Origin: Bryobacterales bacterium
GTDB taxonomy: Bacteria > Acidobacteriota > Terriglobia > Bryobacterales > Bryobacteraceae
DNA: 64,000 bases
Direction: 5' to 3'
NCBI GenBank assembly: GCA_020852175.1
Contig: JADZBH010000041.1
Coordinates: 62,001 to 126,000, forward strand
The stretch's first letter is position 1. Every line of letters begins with the position of its first letter. The notes beneath the pieces are model-generated. The model worked only from the letters and a program-made list of their open reading frames with translations. It was not told where the DNA came from and did no database searches. Both the position numbers and the translations under genes were made by a program. Positions 52,189 to 61,042 of the stretch are shown one piece after another.

Positions 52189-52937
52189 TGAATCCGGCGG
52201 AATTCGCCCACATTGCCCAGTCGGAGCAGGACTTCTGGTGGTACCGCGGGATGCGGAAGATCACCTTTGCCATGCTGGACCGGGTGGCGCGCGAGCGGCG
52301 CTACGGCGACGTGCTGGAAGCCGGGTGCGGCACGGGCCACTTCTCTCTGCAACTGGCGCGACGCTACGGCTGGCGAATGCACTCGCTCGACCTGGGGTGG
52401 GAGGGGCTGGCGTTTGGCCGGAGCCTCGGCGCACCCCGCATGGTGCAGGCCGATATCTGCCGACTGCCCTACCGGAGTGAATCGTTCGACGCCGTGGTGT
52501 CCATGGATGTCATCGTGCATCTTCCGCGCGGACGGGAAATCGAGCCGCTGGCCGAGTTCGCGCGGGTGACAAGGCCGGGCGGCCTGCTGGCGCTGCGCGT
52601 CTCGGCGCTGGATATTCTGCGAAGCAACCATTCCAACTGGGCCCAGGAGCGGCAGCGCTTCACCAGGGGCAGGCTGGTGGAAGCGGTGCGCGCACAGGGC
52701 TACCGCGTGCTGCGCGCCAGCTATGCGAACTCGCTGCTGATGCCGGTTGCGCTGGCGAAGTTCCGCCTGTGGGAACCGCTCAGCAAGGCGCCGCCATCGA
52801 GCGGTGTCGAGGCCGTGTCGCCCTGGCTCGACCGGTTGCTGCACGTTCCCCTGGCGATGGAGGCTGCCTGGTTGCGCGCGGGCGGCGGCTTCCCCCTGGG
52901 ACAATCGATTCTGCTGCTGGCCCAGAGGGCGGGATGA
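52185..52937 (+). CDS. SAM-dependent methyltransferase
   Basis: 250 residues, class I fold. Motif I is VLEAGCGTGHFSLQLA, motif II-like HSLDLGWEGLAFGR, then FDAVVSMDVIVHLPRG and a VTRPGGLLALRV strand. The N-terminus (FAHIAQSEQDFWWYRGMRK) is typical of glycan- or lipid-related methyltransferases. It is coupled at both ends by ATGA overlaps, to the epimerase and the glycosyltransferase. Confidence 0.9.
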   Translation: MMNPAEFAHIAQSEQDFWWYRGMRKITFAMLDRVARERRYGDVLEAGCGTGHFSLQLARRYGWRMHSLDLGWEGLAFGRSLGAPRMVQADICRLPYRSESFDAVVSMDVIVHLPRGREIEPLAEFARVTRPGGLLALRVSALDILRSNHSNWAQERQRFTRGRLVEAVRAQGYRVLRASYANSLLMPVALAKFRLWEPLSKAPPSSGVEAVSPWLDRLLHVPLAMEAAWLRAGGGFPLGQSILLLAQRAG

Positions 52938-54625
52938 GCCAAGAGGGCGGGATGGGCAAAGTATCGCGCGCCGAATGGGGGGCCGTGGCACTGGTGGCGC
53001 TGCTTCAACTCTTCCTCCTGGCAGGCATGGCGCGGCGGGTGGGCGTAACGGTGGATGAACCGGCGCACCTGCTCTCATCGCACCTGTACTGGAGCGGCCA
53101 GGACAAGCTGGCGCCGCGCGACATGCCGCCTATGTTGAAGATCTTCGCCGGAAGCATGTCGTCGCGGTTCGCCCTGCCGGTGCCCCGCGATCATGCCAGT
53201 TGGCGGGGGGGGCACGAATGGGCCATCGCCATCGAAATGATGAACCGGATGGACCGCAAGACGATTGAGGAGGCGTTCTTCCGGGCACGTCTGCCGATGC
53301 TGGTGTTTCCCGTGGCGTGCGGACTGCTGCTGTGGTGGTGGGCGCGCACGTTGTGGGGGCCGTGGCCGGCGCTGGCCGTGCAGGCTCTGATGGCCTTTTC
53401 CCCGCTGGCGCTGGCGCACGGCGCTTTGGTGAAGAACGATATGGCGGCTGCGTTCGGCTATCTGCTGTTCTGGTACATGGCCTACCGTTGGTGGAGCGAG
53501 CCTTCGTGGAAATGGGCGGCGTGGATGGGTGTGGGGATGGCGGCGGCTTTGCTGGCGAAGCTGTCGATGCTGGTGCTGCCGGGTGTGGCGCTGGTGATGA
53601 TGGCGGCGAAAGTCAGGACGATTGGCGAGAAAAAGCTGGCCGGCATGGCTGCTTTGACGCTCGTCGTTCCCTACCTTTTATGTCTGGCGGCCTACCAGTT
53701 CGAGACACGGCGGCTTTCCGAGGAGGACTTGCGGGTCTGCCGGGACGAGGTGCGCGCTCCAGCCATGGCCTGCGACGCGGCGCAGGTGTTTCGCGTGATT
53801 CCCGTGGCGCGGCCCATGTGGGAAGGGGTGATGGGGCTGTTCCGGTCCAATGACGTGGCGCCCGCTGTATACCTGGGCGGCCACATCTACCGGAATGGAG
53901 TGCCCGGCTACTTTGTCAAGGGACTTGCCGTGAAAACGCCGGAGCTGGCCCTGGTTCTGTGGCTGTGCGGCTTGGCCGTCCTGCTTTGGCGCGCCGCGCG
54001 GCGGCGGTTGGCCTCTCGGGATCTGCTGTGGGTGGGGCCGCCGGTACTGTACTGCGCGATGGCCTCGCAAGCGAACCTGCAGCTCGGCGTGCGGCTTGTC
54101 CTGCCGGCCATACCCTTCCTGCATTTGTTGGGCGGCCAGGCGCTGGCCGTGATGAACGAGCGCTGGCGCCGTTGGGCGTGCGCGGCCGTGGTGCTGCTTG
54201 CGCCCTTGCCGGCGTTCAGCGTCCATCCCTGGGAACTTGCCTACTTCAACCGGTTCGCGGGCGGCCCGGAAAACGGCCTGGCGTGGCTTTCGGACAGCAA
54301 CCTGGACTGGGGGCAATCGCTGCGCGCCCTGCGCCGCGAGGTGACCGCCCGCAAGATTCCCTCCCTGAAGCTCAGCTACTTCGGCACGGACAACGTGTGG
54401 GCTTACTTCACGGACCAGGAGGTGGCTCCCCTGTTTCCACCCTGGGGCAAGCAGATGGCCGAAGGGCCGGTGTACCGGCCAGAGCCCGGCTGGTATGCCA
54501 TCAGCGCCACACTGCTGACGGGGCAGTTGTTTCCGGAAGAGTACCGCGACTACTACCGTGAGTTTCGAGCCAGGGAACCGGTGGCCCGGATTGGATATTC
54601 GATTTTTCTTTACCACATCCCGTAA
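52934..54625 (+). CDS. GT39/ArnT-like membrane glycosyltransferase
   Basis: 563 residues from ATG 52934, overlapping the methyltransferase stop; GAGGG lies upstream. After a first membrane helix (AVALVALLQLFLLAGMA) comes the periplasmic loop motif VTVDEPAHLLSSHLYW, with the Asp-Glu characteristic of GT-C enzymes that use polyprenyl-phosphate sugars. Roughly ten further hydrophobic segments and a C-terminal soluble domain (NLDWGQSLRALRREV) follow. It would transfer a sugar to protein or lipid on the outer face of the inner membrane. Confidence 0.88.
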   Translation: MSQEGGMGKVSRAEWGAVALVALLQLFLLAGMARRVGVTVDEPAHLLSSHLYWSGQDKLAPRDMPPMLKIFAGSMSSRFALPVPRDHASWRGGHEWAIAIEMMNRMDRKTIEEAFFRARLPMLVFPVACGLLLWWWARTLWGPWPALAVQALMAFSPLALAHGALVKNDMAAAFGYLLFWYMAYRWWSEPSWKWAAWMGVGMAAALLAKLSMLVLPGVALVMMAAKVRTIGEKKLAGMAALTLVVPYLLCLAAYQFETRRLSEEDLRVCRDEVRAPAMACDAAQVFRVIPVARPMWEGVMGLFRSNDVAPAVYLGGHIYRNGVPGYFVKGLAVKTPELALVLWLCGLAVLLWRAARRRLASRDLLWVGPPVLYCAMASQANLQLGVRLVLPAIPFLHLLGGQALAVMNERWRRWACAAVVLLAPLPAFSVHPWELAYFNRFAGGPENGLAWLSDSNLDWGQSLRALRREVTARKIPSLKLSYFGTDNVWAYFTDQEVAPLFPPWGKQMAEGPVYRPEPGWYAISATLLTGQLFPEEYRDYYREFRAREPVARIGYSIFLYHIP

Positions 54626-54732
54626 GGCAGGGCTCCAGAACAGGTTCCGCCGTTGTAGCGGGTCATTCAACTTTCCTTTGCCGAATATTCACGGGGCGGT
54701 GGGCTACCCTTGTAGAAGAGGTCTATCCCAGT

Positions 54733-57700
54733 ATGATATTCAACCGGACACATTTCCTCGCGGGACTAATTACTTTTGCGTTACTCCTCCCGCATGTTGC
54801 GTTCGCTCAGGCCGTGGCTGGCATGGGTGGCGTTTCTGGCGTTGTACGCGACTCCAGCGGAGCCGTAATTCCCGAAGCGGCCGTCGTTGTGGCGAACGAA
54901 TCCAAGGGCATCCGCCGTGCGTTGACTACGAACGCGGCGGGCATTTTTACGGCGCCGGCGCTGGTACCGGCCGCAGGGTATAAGGTTACGATCGAAAAAT
55001 CCGGTTTTCAGGCCTACGAAACCAGCAGGTTCGAGATTCTCGTGGGACAGGTTGTGGATCTGCCCGTGACGCTGAACATAGCCTCGGCGGTCACACAGGT
55101 GGAGGTAGTGGATCTGGCGCCGGTGATTGAGCAGACGCGCACCGGCAACAGCGCCGTGGTGAATAGCGCACTCATTCAAAACCTGCCGATCAACGGCCGC
55201 CGGGTCGATAGTTTCGTGCTGCTGGCGCCGGGCGTGGTGAGCGACGGCACGTTTGGATTGGTGAGCTTCCGCGGCGTGGCCGGAGCCAACTCGTTCCTCA
55301 CCGACGGCAACGACACCACCAACCAGTACTACAACGAGAACGCCGGACGGACGCGCATCACGACGCAGATTTCGCAGGACGCCGTGCAGGAGTTCGAGGT
55401 ACTTTCCAGCGGCTATTCGGCCGAGTTTGGCCGCGCCATGGGCGGCGTGATCAATACCGTGACGCGTTCGGGCAGCAACGACATTCACGGCACCGGTTAC
55501 TGGTTCTACCGCAATCAGGACTTTGGCGCGCGCGACCGCTATGCATCGAGCGTTCCGCCGGAAACGCGCCACCAGGTGGGTGGTTCGGTGGGCGGTCCCA
55601 TCAAGAAGGACAAGCTGTTCTATTTCTTCAACACCGAGTTTGTAAGGCGCGATTTCCCCCTGTTGGCCTCGATGAACTCCTCGCCGCTGTTTAATGTGGC
55701 GGGTGCTTTCGTCGGCGCCTGCACGGCGACGCAGGCGCAGTGCGATGCCGCGGTGAACTACATCACCAAGCGCCATAACACCACCATTCCCCGCACGGCG
55801 AATTCCGACCTGGGCTTCGGCAAGATCGACTGGCGTCCGGCCGACCGCCATGGCTTCAGCTTCTCGTTCAACTATCTGAAGTGGATTTCGCCCATGGGAA
55901 TTCAAACCGGTGCGGCGCTGAACAACGGTTCCGGCATCGGCGGCAACGGCGATTCGACGGTGCGCACGCGCTACGGCCGCGTCAGCTACACCGCGATTCC
56001 CACCTCCACCGTGGTGAACGAACTGCGCTACGGCTGGTTCAAGGACCGTCTGTTCGACGACCTGAACCCGGCTTATCTTCCGGCCGAGACGGGCCGGCTC
56101 ACCATCTCCGTGCAGGGCGTCTCCAACCTCGGCGTGGCCAATTACATGCCCCGGCTGAACCCCAGTGAAAACCGGCACTCCATCGCCGACAACCTGACCT
56201 GGACCGTGGGACGCCACACCGTGAAAATGGGCGGCGACCTGGTGCGGACGCAGGACTACTCGAAACAGTTGTTCAACGGCCGTGGCTCCTATTCCTACGC
56301 CAACTTCACGAACTTCGCGCTGGACTTCAGCGGCAACACGGCGGGCGCCAAACGCTGGCAGACCTTCTCGCAGGGCTTCGGCAACCCGGTGGTAGACGTG
56401 ACCATTCGCGACTACTCGGCCTATGTGCAGGACCAGTTCCGGGCCACCAAGAACCTGACGCTGAACTACGGTCTGCGCTACGAATTTTCCAACTACACGC
56501 AACCGGTGGTGAACAACCCGGACTACCGGCAAACAACGCGCATTCCGACAACCAAAACGAACTTCGCGCCGCGCTTCGGCTTCGCCTATGCCTTCAATGA
56601 CAGCAAGACGGTGCTGCGCGGCGGCTACGGCATCTTCTACGGACGCTATCCCGGCGGCTTGTTGAACACGCTGACGCAGAGCAACGGCGTCTACACCCGG
56701 AACATCACGCTGAACGGCGCGTTGGCTGGCGACCTGGCGGCAGGTCCGGTATTTCCGTTCGCCCTGCCGAGCCTGGACCGCCAGCCTCCGGCCGGTACGG
56801 TGGATGTGACCTACGCGGCGGACAATTTCCGCAACCCGTATACGCAGCAGGCCGATCTCGGCATCGAGCGCGAACTGATGCGGGACGTGGCGTTGAACGT
56901 GAGCTACATGTGGTCGCGCGGCGTGCAGTTGTGGACCGTGCGGGACATGAACATCGGCGCTCCGGGGCCGAACGTGAACTACACGATCTATGACACGGCG
57001 GGCAACGTGACCGGCGCCTATTCCACGCCGGGCTATCTGATCGCCAATCGCATCAATCCGAACTGGCGTCGGGCGCAGCAGGTGGAGAACGGCGGGCAGA
57101 GCTGGTACAACGGCCTGGTCACACAGGTGAAGATGAGGAAGCGGTCGCACCAGGTGCAGTTCAGCTACACCTGGTCGCATGCGATCGACTACAACCAGGG
57201 CGCCGGCAACGACAACATCTTTTACAGCAGCATCCGCTCGCTGAACAACGGCGACTATCGCGGCGACAAATCGACCAGCTCGCTCGACCAGCGCCATCGC
57301 GCGTCGTTCAGTTCGATGCACCAGCCAACCCTGATGAAAAGCGACAGCGCCTTGGCCCGGTTCCTGGTGAACAACTGGCAGCTTTCGCAGATCACGACGT
57401 ATGCTTCGTCGCCGTACTACACGCCGGTGATCTTCGTGTCGGGTACGCCATACACCGGCGCTCCGTTCACGACCTCGCTGAACGGCTTCGGCGGCAGCAC
57501 GCGGGCTCCCTTCATGGCCCAGTCGTCGGTGCCCGCGCAGTCGATCTTCCGGACCGACGCACGTTTGACGAAAATCCTGCCGTTCACCGAACGGCTGAAC
57601 CTGCAACTGAACTTCGAGGTGTTCAACCTGTTCAACAACGTGTCGGATACCTCCATCAGGACGCAGGCCTACCAGGCAACGGCAGGCGCCATCCGTCCCA

Positions 57701-57792
57701 CTCCGCGCTTCGGAGAGGGCTCGGCTTCGGCGGGTTTCCCGGACGGAACCAACGCGCGGCGCGCGCAGATCAGCGCCCGCTTCATCTTCTGA
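54733..57792 (+). CDS. TonB-dependent receptor, Oar-like
   Basis: 1019 residues. Signal peptide (HFLAGLITFALLLPHVAFA), CarboxypepD_reg domain (VSGVVRDSSGAVIPEAAVVV), plug and barrel ending RAQISARFIF. Segments typical of the family include VQEFEVLSSGYSAEFGRAMG and RNPYTQQADLGIERELMRDV. A purine-rich AAGAGG stretch lies about 13 bases before the ATG. It is followed after 57 bases by a beta-helix protein gene. The pairing suggests uptake of a carbohydrate, without indicating which one. Confidence 0.92.
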   Translation: MIFNRTHFLAGLITFALLLPHVAFAQAVAGMGGVSGVVRDSSGAVIPEAAVVVANESKGIRRALTTNAAGIFTAPALVPAAGYKVTIEKSGFQAYETSRFEILVGQVVDLPVTLNIASAVTQVEVVDLAPVIEQTRTGNSAVVNSALIQNLPINGRRVDSFVLLAPGVVSDGTFGLVSFRGVAGANSFLTDGNDTTNQYYNENAGRTRITTQISQDAVQEFEVLSSGYSAEFGRAMGGVINTVTRSGSNDIHGTGYWFYRNQDFGARDRYASSVPPETRHQVGGSVGGPIKKDKLFYFFNTEFVRRDFPLLASMNSSPLFNVAGAFVGACTATQAQCDAAVNYITKRHNTTIPRTANSDLGFGKIDWRPADRHGFSFSFNYLKWISPMGIQTGAALNNGSGIGGNGDSTVRTRYGRVSYTAIPTSTVVNELRYGWFKDRLFDDLNPAYLPAETGRLTISVQGVSNLGVANYMPRLNPSENRHSIADNLTWTVGRHTVKMGGDLVRTQDYSKQLFNGRGSYSYANFTNFALDFSGNTAGAKRWQTFSQGFGNPVVDVTIRDYSAYVQDQFRATKNLTLNYGLRYEFSNYTQPVVNNPDYRQTTRIPTTKTNFAPRFGFAYAFNDSKTVLRGGYGIFYGRYPGGLLNTLTQSNGVYTRNITLNGALAGDLAAGPVFPFALPSLDRQPPAGTVDVTYAADNFRNPYTQQADLGIERELMRDVALNVSYMWSRGVQLWTVRDMNIGAPGPNVNYTIYDTAGNVTGAYSTPGYLIANRINPNWRRAQQVENGGQSWYNGLVTQVKMRKRSHQVQFSYTWSHAIDYNQGAGNDNIFYSSIRSLNNGDYRGDKSTSSLDQRHRASFSSMHQPTLMKSDSALARFLVNNWQLSQITTYASSPYYTPVIFVSGTPYTGAPFTTSLNGFGGSTRAPFMAQSSVPAQSIFRTDARLTKILPFTERLNLQLNFEVFNLFNNVSDTSIRTQAYQATAGAIRPTPRFGEGSASAGFPDGTNARRAQISARFIF

Positions 57793-57849
57793 TTCGCGGC
57801 TCGCCGCACGCAGGCTGAGAATCCTGGCGCGTGCGGGCCACTGCATGGT

Positions 57850-58932
57850 GTGAGACCACTCGGGTTTCCACTGGCGGTGTGTCTGTGCACGCCGTTTCTT
57901 TTGGCGGAGACGCGGCCAGCGCTGCCTCTGGCCGATGTTCGCTCGTACGGCGTGACGGGCGACGGGGAAACAGACGACCGGGCGGCGTTGCAGCGGGCCT
58001 TCGACGACGCCGGCGGACGGTGTCTGTACTTCCCCGCCGGGGAATATCGCATCAGCGGCTATGTGGAACTGACCGCCTCGGGTTCGTGCCTGCTGGGGGG
58101 TCCCGGGGTGGTGGTGCGGAACACCACGCCACTGCTGGGCGTGCCCAAGGACGGCTTTCGCATCGGCAATCCGTCGCCGCGCGATGGCGGCTCGGGAAAG
58201 GGCATCGCGCACTCGGACATCCACGTGTCCGGCTTCCATTTCACGGGCACGCGGATGGGCGTATGGGTGGTCTACTCGCGACGAGTGACTGTGGAGAATA
58301 TCACCACGGACGGCTACGCGGCCGTGGCGGCGGGCAATGACAATGACGACGACTGCGAGGACATCGTCATCCGCGACATCACCCGGACCGGACCCTCACC
58401 CGCGGATTGGTACACGGTGGCGGTGTTCAAGACACGCCGGTTTCTGATCGACGGTGTGTTGTCGCCCTATGCCAACGGAAAGTCAATGCACGTCGCCGCG
58501 GCGAACTCCGAGCAGGGTGTGATTACAAACGTGGTGGTGGAGGGAGATTCTGCGGAACGGGGCAGCGGAATCGAATTGATTGACTCACGCGCCGTGACGG
58601 TGAACGCCTTCCAGATTCGCCGTGTAAAGAAGGGTGTGGTGGCGTACTGCGGACGTTCCTATTGCACGGGCGCCGAGCGGCGATTGGAAAGCCGGCATGT
58701 GATCGGCCCCGGAGCGGTACGCGATTCGGGCGATGCCGTGTTCCTTTACACAGCCCGGAATCTGGTGACAGGCGTGTTGACGGCGGGGAACCGGACGAGC
58801 CTGCGGTTTGGGACGGACGCCCGGGACAACGTCATTACCGGCAGTTACTTCGAAGAGGGAACGGTGGCGCCGGCCGAAGGCGTGAAGCGAAATACGATTC
58901 TGGGGACGGGCGGCTGGCCCGCTCTGCGATAG
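57850..58932 (+). CDS. Exported right-handed beta-helix protein (pectate-lyase-3-like)
   Basis: 360 residues from a GTG. Signal peptide (GFPLAVCLCTPFLLA) then LADVRSYGVTGDGETDDRAALQRAF, the usual opening of the pectate lyase 3/tail-spike-like beta-helix family. Repeated strands with VRNTTPLLGVP, VENITTDGYAAV and VIRDITRTG build the helix. Proteins of this fold cleave or bind polysaccharides; the catalytic residues are not identifiable here. It is 12 bases upstream of an SDR gene. Confidence 0.86.
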   Translation: MRPLGFPLAVCLCTPFLLAETRPALPLADVRSYGVTGDGETDDRAALQRAFDDAGGRCLYFPAGEYRISGYVELTASGSCLLGGPGVVVRNTTPLLGVPKDGFRIGNPSPRDGGSGKGIAHSDIHVSGFHFTGTRMGVWVVYSRRVTVENITTDGYAAVAAGNDNDDDCEDIVIRDITRTGPSPADWYTVAVFKTRRFLIDGVLSPYANGKSMHVAAANSEQGVITNVVVEGDSAERGSGIELIDSRAVTVNAFQIRRVKKGVVAYCGRSYCTGAERRLESRHVIGPGAVRDSGDAVFLYTARNLVTGVLTAGNRTSLRFGTDARDNVITGSYFEEGTVAPAEGVKRNTILGTGGWPALR

Positions 58933-58944
58933 ACTACACAGTTC

Positions 58945-59688
58945 ATGCCGTTTCGACTTGATAATCGCGTTGCCCTGGTCACGGGTGGCGCTAGTGGGAT
59001 TGGAGAGGCGGCCTGCCGCGCTCTGGCGGCCGCTGGAGCCGAGGTGATCGTCGCGGATTTGAATGGGGAGGCGGCCGGGAAACTGGCGGCGCAGTTGGCA
59101 AAGTCGCGGGCGATGGCGCTGGACATTGCCGATGAGGCGGCGGTTGAGGCGGCCGTAGGCGGTCTGGACAGGTTGGATGTGCTGGTGAACAATGCTGGCA
59201 TCGGGTTGGTGGGTGGGATCGAGGAGACCTCGACGGCTGACTTCGAGCGGTTAATGCGGGTGAATGTAACCGGCATGTTCCTGGTAACCAAGACAGCGAT
59301 TCCGAAACTGGTGGCGACTCGAGGCAACATCGTGAACATCGGCTCAGTGGCCGGCGTGGTGGGCATCAAGAAGCGTTTCGCCTATTGCGCCACCAAAGGC
59401 GCCGTGGTGGCGATGACCAGGCAACTCGCCGTCGAGTATCCACAGCAGATCCGTGTGAACTGCATCTGCCCGGGCACGGTGGACTCGCCGTTTGTAGAAG
59501 GCTATCTCGAAAAATATCATAAACATGAAAAGGATAAGGTGAGACAGGAGTTGAATCTCCGTCAGCCAATCGGTAGACTGGGTAGGCCCGATGAGATCGC
59601 CAACCTGGTACTCTATCTGGCTTCGGACGAGGCGGCTTTTGTAACCGGTTCGATTGTAACCATTGACGGCGGCTGGACTGCAGCCTAG
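58945..59688 (+). CDS. Short-chain dehydrogenase/reductase
   Basis: 247 residues of a classical SDR. TGGASGIGEAACRALA is the cofactor site, VNNAGIGLVGG is present, the catalytic Ser is in VNIGSVAGVVG, and YCATK is the catalytic YxxxK. Asp in VADLNGEA suggests NAD(H). It ends DGGWTAA. As a downstream neighbour of the beta-helix gene, it may oxidise a released sugar or alcohol; that is an inference from position. Confidence 0.92.
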   Translation: MPFRLDNRVALVTGGASGIGEAACRALAAAGAEVIVADLNGEAAGKLAAQLAKSRAMALDIADEAAVEAAVGGLDRLDVLVNNAGIGLVGGIEETSTADFERLMRVNVTGMFLVTKTAIPKLVATRGNIVNIGSVAGVVGIKKRFAYCATKGAVVAMTRQLAVEYPQQIRVNCICPGTVDSPFVEGYLEKYHKHEKDKVRQELNLRQPIGRLGRPDEIANLVLYLASDEAAFVTGSIVTIDGGWTAA

Positions 59689-59766
59689 CCGGGGAGCCGC
59701 CGATACTGAGAGAAGGGGTGCTGTGTCCCACAAACGACGCAGTTTCCGCAGGAGCAAATCCGAACG

Positions 59767-61038
59767 ATGGCGCGTAAATCATTCGTACTCCTATTGTTGT
59801 TAGCAATCATCCAGTGTTTCGCTGCGGGGGCGGCGACCAAGAAGAAACCAGTTTCGCGAACAACCGGTTCTCCGGTTGCAGCGAAGAAAAAGATTTCATC
59901 GAAGCGGGTAGTGGCCAAGACTTCCGCCAAGCCGGCTGCCCGGTCCGTCAAGATGCGACGGACGGTGACGCGGCGCAGGGTGGCGATCACACCGGCACGG
60001 CTCGTTTCCACCTCCCGGCGAACACGAACGGTTAAACGGCGCCGGATCACGGCGAGTGTATGGAAGGTGTCGAGCTTTGCCGATTCGACGGTGGGCGACC
60101 GGATCGACGGGGAAGACCTTGAGGTACGGCGGGCGGCGGTGGAGGCACTGCACGGCATGAACGGGACGGTGGTGGTGGCCGACCCGGGGACGGGCCGGAT
60201 TCTCAGCATTGTGAACCAGCAGTTGGCCATGAAGAGCGGGTTCATCCCCTGCTCGACCATCAAGGTGGTAGTGGGAATGGCGGCGCTGAGCGAGGGATTA
60301 ATCGAACGGAGTACGCCCATGCGGATGAACCGGCGGCTGACGCTGGATCTGACGCAGGCGCTGGCCAAGTCCGACAATGCCTTCTTCGCGAACCTGGGCG
60401 TGAAGCTGGGTTTCGAGAAGGTGTCCTACTATGCACGGCTATTCGGGCTGGGTGAGCGGGCCACGTTGGGGATGGAAGGTGAGCAGCCCGGCCGTTTGCC
60501 CGCCGAGCCGCCGAAGTTTGGCGGTGTGGGCATGATGTGCAGCTTCGGAGAAGGAATCACGCTGACTCCGCTGCAACTGACGGCGTTGATGAGCGCACTG
60601 GCCAACGGCGGCACTCTGTACTATCTGCAATATCCGGACAACCAGGAGCAGGTGGCCAATTTCGTTCCGCGCGTGAAGCGGCAGTTGGACATCGCGCAGT
60701 ATATCCCCGACATCAAGCCGGGGATGATGGGCGCGGTGGAGTACGGCACGGCGCGGCGCGCGGCCTACGACCCGGATGAGCCGATTCTCGGCAAGACGGG
60801 TACCTGCACGGACCGCAATTCGCCCACGCACATGGGCTGGTTCGGATCCTTCAACGACGTGGAGAAGAACAAGCTGGTGGTGGTGGTGATGCTAACCGGC
60901 GGTAAACACGTGAACGGTCCGGTAGCGTCCGGCGTGGCGGGCGAGATTTATCGCAAACTCTCCGGCCAACAGTATTTCGCACACGAGCGGCATACCTCGC
61001 CCGCCCAGTTGGTGCACTCCGCCTGCTGTTTACAATAG
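59767..61038 (+). CDS. Penicillin-binding transpeptidase domain protein with basic N-terminal segment
   Basis: 423 residues. A signal-like N-terminus (MARKSFVLLLLLAIIQCFAAGA) is followed by about 75 residues rich in Lys/Arg (residues 24-98). The transpeptidase domain carries S163-T-I-K166, S202-D-N204 and K343-T-G-T346, the three active-site motifs of class B-type PBPs and class D-like enzymes. There is no PBP dimerisation domain, so it is smaller than PBP2 or PBP3. It could cross-link peptidoglycan or bind beta-lactams. The basic stretch may contact DNA, nucleoid or anionic wall polymers; that is speculative. Confidence 0.88.
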   Translation: MARKSFVLLLLLAIIQCFAAGAATKKKPVSRTTGSPVAAKKKISSKRVVAKTSAKPAARSVKMRRTVTRRRVAITPARLVSTSRRTRTVKRRRITASVWKVSSFADSTVGDRIDGEDLEVRRAAVEALHGMNGTVVVADPGTGRILSIVNQQLAMKSGFIPCSTIKVVVGMAALSEGLIERSTPMRMNRRLTLDLTQALAKSDNAFFANLGVKLGFEKVSYYARLFGLGERATLGMEGEQPGRLPAEPPKFGGVGMMCSFGEGITLTPLQLTALMSALANGGTLYYLQYPDNQEQVANFVPRVKRQLDIAQYIPDIKPGMMGAVEYGTARRAAYDPDEPILGKTGTCTDRNSPTHMGWFGSFNDVEKNKLVVVVMLTGGKHVNGPVASGVAGEIYRKLSGQQYFAHERHTSPAQLVHSACCLQ

Positions 61039-61042
61039 GCGA

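Noticed and set aside
54781-58239. A very long minus-strand open frame (over 1100 codons) opposite the third receptor and the beta-helix gene
   Set aside because: It mirrors the third-position GC of the genes on the plus strand, has no recognisable domain and lacks a sensible start; the plus-strand proteins are clear.
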